Part shown: positions 60,237 to 64,000 of the stretch, piece by piece | Layout: every line of letters begins with the position of its first letter | How positions within the stretch are numbered: position 1 is the stretch's first letter | NCBI RefSeq assembly: GCF_900108115.1 | Contig: NZ_FTPU01000002.1 | Span: 98,679-162,678 of the forward strand | Direction of reading: 5' to 3' | Source: Epilithonimonas bovis DSM 19482 | GTDB taxonomy: Bacteria; Bacteroidota; Bacteroidia; Flavobacteriales; Weeksellaceae | DNA length: 64,000 bases | Notes under the pieces: generated by a model | Seen by the model: only the letters and a program-made list of their open reading frames with translations | Database searches by the model: none | What the model was told of the DNA's origin: nothing | Position numbers and translations under genes: made by a program

Positions 60237-62144
60237 ATGAGAAATTATCACATTCAGAATTTACAGGATTATTTTAAAGAGTACAAAAAGTCTATAAAAA
60301 ATCCGAAAAAGTTTTGGGACAAGATTGCCGACGAAAATTTTGTGTGGTACCAGCGCTGGTCCAAGGTTGTGGATTATGACATGAGCGAGGCCAAGATAAA
60401 ATGGTTCAAAAACGCAAAACTGAATATTACTAAAAACTGCCTGGACAGGCATCTTGCGGTGAGAGGAGATAAAACCGCTATTATATGGGAACCGAACGAC
60501 CCCAAAGAAGAAGCACAGCATATCACTTATAATGAGCTCTATGAGCGCGTCAACAAGACAGCCAATGTATTGCGCGAAATGGGCATACAAAAAGGCGACA
60601 GAGTCTGCATCTACCTGCCAATGATCCCGGATTTGGCCGTAGCTATGCTGGCCTGCGCCAAGCTGGGAGCTGTCCATTCAGTAATATTTGCCGGCTTCTC
60701 TGCCTCAGCGGTAGCATCCAGAGTGAATGACTGTGGCGCAAAAATGGTGATCACCTCAGACGGAAGCTACAGAGGAAACAAAGTCCTGGACTTAAAAAGT
60801 ATTGTGGACGAAGCCCTGGAGAAATGCGAATGCGTGGAAAATGTGCTGGTGGTAAAAAGGACTCACAATGATGTAAAAATGAAGGAGCCCAGAGATCACT
60901 GGATGTCCGATTTTTACGACAAAGCTTCCTCGGATTTTGTTTCGGTGATAATGGATGCCGAAGATCCGCTCTTTATCCTCTACACATCCGGTTCCACAGG
61001 AAAACCAAAGGGAATGCTGCACACCTGTGCCGGATATATGGTTTATACTGCCTATACATTTAAAAATGTTTTCAATTACAAAGAGAATGACATCTACTGG
61101 TGTACAGCAGATATTGGCTGGATCACAGGCCACTCTTATATCCTTTATGGCCCGCTTCTGAATGGTGCAACCACCGTCATTTTTGAAGGTGTACCTACTT
61201 TTCCGGATGCAGGAAGGTTCTGGGAAGTGATAGAAAAACATCAGGTTACACAATTCTATACCGCGCCAACAGCCATCCGGTCTTTGGCAAAAGAAAGTGT
61301 AGAATGGGTGCAAAAACATAATCTGGAATCTCTGAAAGTCATCGGATCTGTAGGAGAACCTATCAATGATGAAGCATGGCACTGGTACAATGACCACGTG
61401 GGTAATAAAAAATGCCCTATTGTAGATACCTGGTGGCAGACAGAAACCGGCGGCATCCTAATCTCGCCAATCCCTTTTGTAACACCTACAAAACCAACTT
61501 ACGCCACTCTGCCATTACCAGGAATACAGCCTGTGCTGATGGATGACAAGCGCAATGAGATCTCCGGCAACCAGGTAACGGGTAATCTTTGCATCCGCTT
61601 CCCTTGGCCCGGAATTGCGAGGACGATCTGGGGAGACCACCAGCGTTATAAAGAAACTTATTTCTCTGCTTTCCCGGGTAAATATTTTACCGGTGACGGC
61701 GCTTTGCGGGACGAGGTAGGTTATTACAGAATCACGGGGCGTGTAGATGATGTGGTGATTGTATCCGGTCACAACCTGGGCACAGCGCCTATCGAGGATA
61801 GCATTAATGAGCATCCTGCAGTGGCTGAATCGGCTATTGTTGGCTATCCGCACGATATCAAAGGTAACGCGCTCTATGGTTTTGTTATCCTCAAAGAATC
61901 CGGGGAAGAAAGAAACAGGGAGAACCTGGCCAAAGAGATCAACCAGCTAATATCCGAGCAGATTGGGCCAATCGCAAAGCTGGACAAAATACAATTTGTT
62001 TCCGGATTGCCAAAAACCAGATCCGGCAAGATTATGCGTAGGATCCTGAGAAAAATTGCAGAAGGCGACTTCTCGAACTTTGGAGATACTTCTACCCTTC
62101 TTAATCCTGAGATTGTGGAAGAGATCAAAAACCAGAGAGTTTAA
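60237..62144 (+). CDS. acs: acetate--CoA ligase
   Basis: A 635-residue AMP-forming acetyl-CoA synthetase. It has the N-terminal ACAS_N segment (PKKFWDKIADENFVWYQRW), the phosphate loop YTSGSTGKPKGMLHT, DTWWQTETGG with the tryptophan that limits the acyl pocket to acetate, and the catalytic lysine in KTRSGKIMRRILRKIA, the usual site of regulatory acetylation. Length matches Acs. It follows the PrpE-like gene after a 215-base gap with a repeat, and is ended by a strong terminator. Together the two ligases allow growth on acetate and propionate. Confidence 0.96.
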   Translation: MRNYHIQNLQDYFKEYKKSIKNPKKFWDKIADENFVWYQRWSKVVDYDMSEAKIKWFKNAKLNITKNCLDRHLAVRGDKTAIIWEPNDPKEEAQHITYNELYERVNKTANVLREMGIQKGDRVCIYLPMIPDLAVAMLACAKLGAVHSVIFAGFSASAVASRVNDCGAKMVITSDGSYRGNKVLDLKSIVDEALEKCECVENVLVVKRTHNDVKMKEPRDHWMSDFYDKASSDFVSVIMDAEDPLFILYTSGSTGKPKGMLHTCAGYMVYTAYTFKNVFNYKENDIYWCTADIGWITGHSYILYGPLLNGATTVIFEGVPTFPDAGRFWEVIEKHQVTQFYTAPTAIRSLAKESVEWVQKHNLESLKVIGSVGEPINDEAWHWYNDHVGNKKCPIVDTWWQTETGGILISPIPFVTPTKPTYATLPLPGIQPVLMDDKRNEISGNQVTGNLCIRFPWPGIARTIWGDHQRYKETYFSAFPGKYFTGDGALRDEVGYYRITGRVDDVVIVSGHNLGTAPIEDSINEHPAVAESAIVGYPHDIKGNALYGFVILKESGEERNRENLAKEINQLISEQIGPIAKLDKIQFVSGLPKTRSGKIMRRILRKIAEGDFSNFGDTSTLLNPEIVEEIKNQRV

Positions 62145-62169
62145 TAATCTATTATCATTAGCTATAAAA

Positions 62170-62198
62170 AAATTGCCCGCAAAAAGCGGGCAATTTTA
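62170..62198. terminator. bidirectional intrinsic terminator
   Basis: AAATTGCCCGC and GCGGGCAATTT form a perfect stem around a short A loop, flanked by A and T runs, between the convergent acs and efflux-channel genes. Confidence 0.88.
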
Positions 62199-62216
62199 AT
62201 GAATAATCTTATTATC

Positions 62217-63629
62217 CTAGTTCAGTTTTCCGCCTAAGGCTTTAAACAGAAGCACGTTGTTTCTGGTACTCTCATGCTGGAACTTCAGGAGATCCACCTC
62301 TGCCTGCAATTTGCTTTTCTGAGCATTAATCAATTCAAAATAATTGGCATAACCCGTGATATACAAATCGGTGGAAACCTCGATGCCTTTGTCCAAAAAT
62401 TTGACTTCTTCATCTTTAAGATCCAAAACACGGTGAAAAATCCCGGTTTGTTTTAGAATAGACTGCAGCTCGTTAAAAGCGCCGGTAACACTTTTCTGAT
62501 AATTGAGAAAAGCAATCTCCTGCTCGCTATTGGCAATACTGAACTCATATTTTAGCTGCCCTTTATTGAACACAGGTACCATCAGCCCGCCCAAAAGCTG
62601 CCCGGCCAAAGAAGCGGGTTTAAAAAATGTTTCTGCAGAAAAAGAGTTAAGCCCAAAGCTTGCCCCCAAATCAATTCTCGGATAAAATGCTGCTCTGGCA
62701 GCCTTAGCATCGGCTTGTGAAGCCTGCAGAGAATAATAATTGGACACGACATCCGGCCTGGAATGGATGACGGCGTCTACATTAATAGTCTTATTCAAAA
62801 TATCAAAATTAGTGGCTAAAAGTGCAGAACTCCGCTCGATCTCACCGCCGTAGACGCCGGTAAGGGTTGAGATCGCCTGCTTCACAGTAACTATCTCTAC
62901 CTTGATATGTTCTATCTCAGCCAGCCAGTTGTTATTCTGAGCTTTGAACTGCTGCACGGCAAGCTCTGTCACTTTACCAACTTCGCGCTGTGCTTTTATA
63001 ATCTCAAAAGCTCTTTTCTGAAGATTATAATTATCCTGGTAGATTTTCAGCCTTTTGTCCAGCGCTATCAGATCATAATAAAGATTGGCAATATCTGTAA
63101 AAAGGTCGGTCTGCAATAATTTCAGCCCTTCCTCCGAGGCTAAGAATTTGTTTTGTGCAGCCTGCTTTCTGTTCTTCAGCTTTCCCCACACATCAATTTC
63201 CCAACTGCTTCTTGCACCCATCCAGTAATTAGGCGTAATATCGGTATTGATCCTTTGGTCATCTGTAATATTAGATGACAGGTTGGTATCATAATTCCCC
63301 ACGCCTTCCATTGTATATTTACCATACCGATCACCGGAAACCAGGGCGCCAACATCCAGAGAAGGCAACATCTCTGACCTGGATCTTCTCAGGACACTGT
63401 TGGCCATCTCTACTCTCTGCTGAGCAATTTTAAAATCGGGGTTGGCTGTTTTTACCTGATCAAAAATGACCAAAAGATGAGGGTCTGTAAAATAACTTTT
63501 TAAATTAATCCCGATAAAGTCTCCGTTGGCCTGTGGCGGTTGTGGCACGTCAAGCTTTGGGGTCTTTTCTGTCTCCCTGATGCTGCTAACCTTAGGCACC
63601 GCACAGGAAATGACAGATAGGGCACTCAC
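62217..63629 (-). CDS. outer-membrane efflux lipoprotein (TolC/NodT type) with damaged start
   Basis: At least 470 residues, the second outer-membrane channel in the window. The two coiled-coil repeats are clear (NPDFKIAQQRVEMANSVLRRSR, NSWEIDVWGKLKNRK-type, VHSRPDVVSNYYSLQ). The first usable start codon is GTG at 63629, but this leaves only 8 residues before the lipobox cysteine (SVISC). The frame is open further upstream, and reading from an ATA codon at 63668 gives HKRNKLKLIFYSV before the lipobox, a perfect lipoprotein signal. So the normal start has probably mutated or been lost when a transposase-bearing element settled just upstream. Confidence 0.82.
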   Translation of the reverse strand: MSALSVISCAVPKVSSIRETEKTPKLDVPQPPQANGDFIGINLKSYFTDPHLLVIFDQVKTANPDFKIAQQRVEMANSVLRRSRSEMLPSLDVGALVSGDRYGKYTMEGVGNYDTNLSSNITDDQRINTDITPNYWMGARSSWEIDVWGKLKNRKQAAQNKFLASEEGLKLLQTDLFTDIANLYYDLIALDKRLKIYQDNYNLQKRAFEIIKAQREVGKVTELAVQQFKAQNNNWLAEIEHIKVEIVTVKQAISTLTGVYGGEIERSSALLATNFDILNKTINVDAVIHSRPDVVSNYYSLQASQADAKAARAAFYPRIDLGASFGLNSFSAETFFKPASLAGQLLGGLMVPVFNKGQLKYEFSIANSEQEIAFLNYQKSVTGAFNELQSILKQTGIFHRVLDLKDEEVKFLDKGIEVSTDLYITGYANYFELINAQKSKLQAEVDLLKFQHESTRNNVLLFKALGGKLN

Positions 63630-63680
63630 GCTGTAAAAAATTAGTTTTAATTTATTTCTTTTATGTATATCCGTTTTTAA

Positions 63681-64000
63681 TCATACTGCTGTAATATTAG
63701 CAATAATGAGCCTTTCGAATAGTTTGTCTCCGAAATATCTTCGATTTAGTTTGTAAATAAATTCGTTGAGATACAATTGAAGATATTTTCTTTTGATTTT
63801 ATGATAATTTCCCAATAGATTTCTTTTAGCATTGCTGATGGTGATGTGAACCCATTTTAAGGTTTCGTTGGTAGTTTCTTTATCAGATTTTTCGGTGATA
63901 TGAAGTTCAACAAAATCTGAAATATCAACGTATGATGTGCTTTTATCCGTGAAAACAATGCTTTGATTATCAATCGATTCTTTTATGGTTTCATTAATTT
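63681..64000 (-). CDS. transposase, IS1595/ISXO2 family (3' part, cut by window edge)
   Basis: On the minus strand the last about 106 residues of a transposase are readable without interruption, from the window end to a TGA at 63681. Recognisable are VFTDKSTSYVDIS (catalytic Asp region), KWVHITISNAKRNLLGNYHKIK and LNEFIYKLNRRYFGDKLFERL, the ISXO2-type ending with its EF.Y..NRR block. It lies in the same frame as the efflux gene 50 bases downstream. The element's right end must lie between its stop and that gene, but no partner terminal repeat is available in the window. Confidence 0.82.
   Translation of the reverse strand, partial: INETIKESIDNQSIVFTDKSTSYVDISDFVELHITEKSDKETTNETLKWVHITISNAKRNLLGNYHKIKRKYLQLYLNEFIYKLNRRYFGDKLFERLIIANITAV

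Overview
The window looks like a chromosomal segment of a Chryseobacterium-like member of the Bacteroidota (Flavobacteriia). Evidence: the DNA is AT-rich, ribosome binding sites are weak or absent, and many genes carry the Bacteroidota -7 promoter motif TAnnTTTG a short way upstream. The gene content also fits: a FucP-type sugar permease, an arginine pathway with an N-acylornithine (not ornithine) transcarbamylase, an Acs locus with an SSS-domain histidine kinase, and surface proteins of a flavobacterial type. No rRNA, tRNA or CRISPR array was seen by eye. Almost everything is ordinary chromosomal housekeeping. Mobile DNA is limited to one intact IS982-family element and the 3' end of an IS1595/ISXO2-type transposase at the right edge.

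Layout. 0-4.4 kb: an M28 peptidase (cut by the left edge), a patatin-like lipase, dihydrolipoamide dehydrogenase and a methyltransferase. 4.6-10.5 kb: a complete tripartite RND efflux operon, transcribed leftward as adaptor, pump, outer-membrane channel. 10.7-16 kb: methyltransferase, methionine aminopeptidase, four-helix-bundle protein, small HAD-type protein, acyl-ACP desaturase and phosphoglycerate mutase. 16-23 kb: SUI1 factor, flavoprotein, nucleoside phosphorylase, amphipathic stress-type protein, sigma-54 activator without a DNA-binding domain, DUF1826-like protein and MATE transporter. 23.4-28.6 kb: argS, recQ and kpsF/kdsD. 28.6-31 kb: surface-protein genes disturbed by the IS982 element. 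31-35 kb: a MutS2-type ATPase, a small lipoprotein and a sugar permease. 35-40.8 kb: carB, carA and pyrB, with a putative attenuator in front of pyrB. 40.9-50.6 kb: an Lrp/AsnC regulator and the arginine genes (GNAT, argG, argC, argD, argF', argB, argE, argH, all leftward). 50.7-62.1 kb: a zinc-ribbon/HTH protein, porin, MHS-type permease, two small membrane proteins, SSS-histidine kinase, receiver protein and two short-chain acyl-CoA synthetases. 62.2-64 kb: a second outer-membrane efflux lipoprotein with a damaged start, and the transposase fragment.

How the genes work together. carAB make carbamoyl phosphate for both pyrB (pyrimidines) and argF' (arginine), and the two gene sets lie side by side with an Lrp-type regulator between them. 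The arg genes describe a linear pathway with N-acyl intermediates: the GNAT protein is a candidate for the acylating step, ArgB/C/D/F' act on acylated compounds, and ArgE removes the acyl group before ArgG and ArgH finish arginine. The 50.7-62 kb block reads as uptake (porin plus permease), sensing (SSS-kinase plus receiver) and activation (PrpE-like and Acs ligases) of short-chain carboxylic acids.

The most interesting non-coding structures are: (i) a pyrB leader with promoter, 24-codon open frame, U-rich tract and intrinsic terminator, arranged like the enterobacterial pyrBI attenuator; (ii) a 44-bp nested palindrome over the promoter of the arg genes; (iii) repeated elements in nearly every gap between arg genes, one family always in the same orientation just before a start codon; and (iv) mosaic stem-loop repeats scattered through intergenic DNA.
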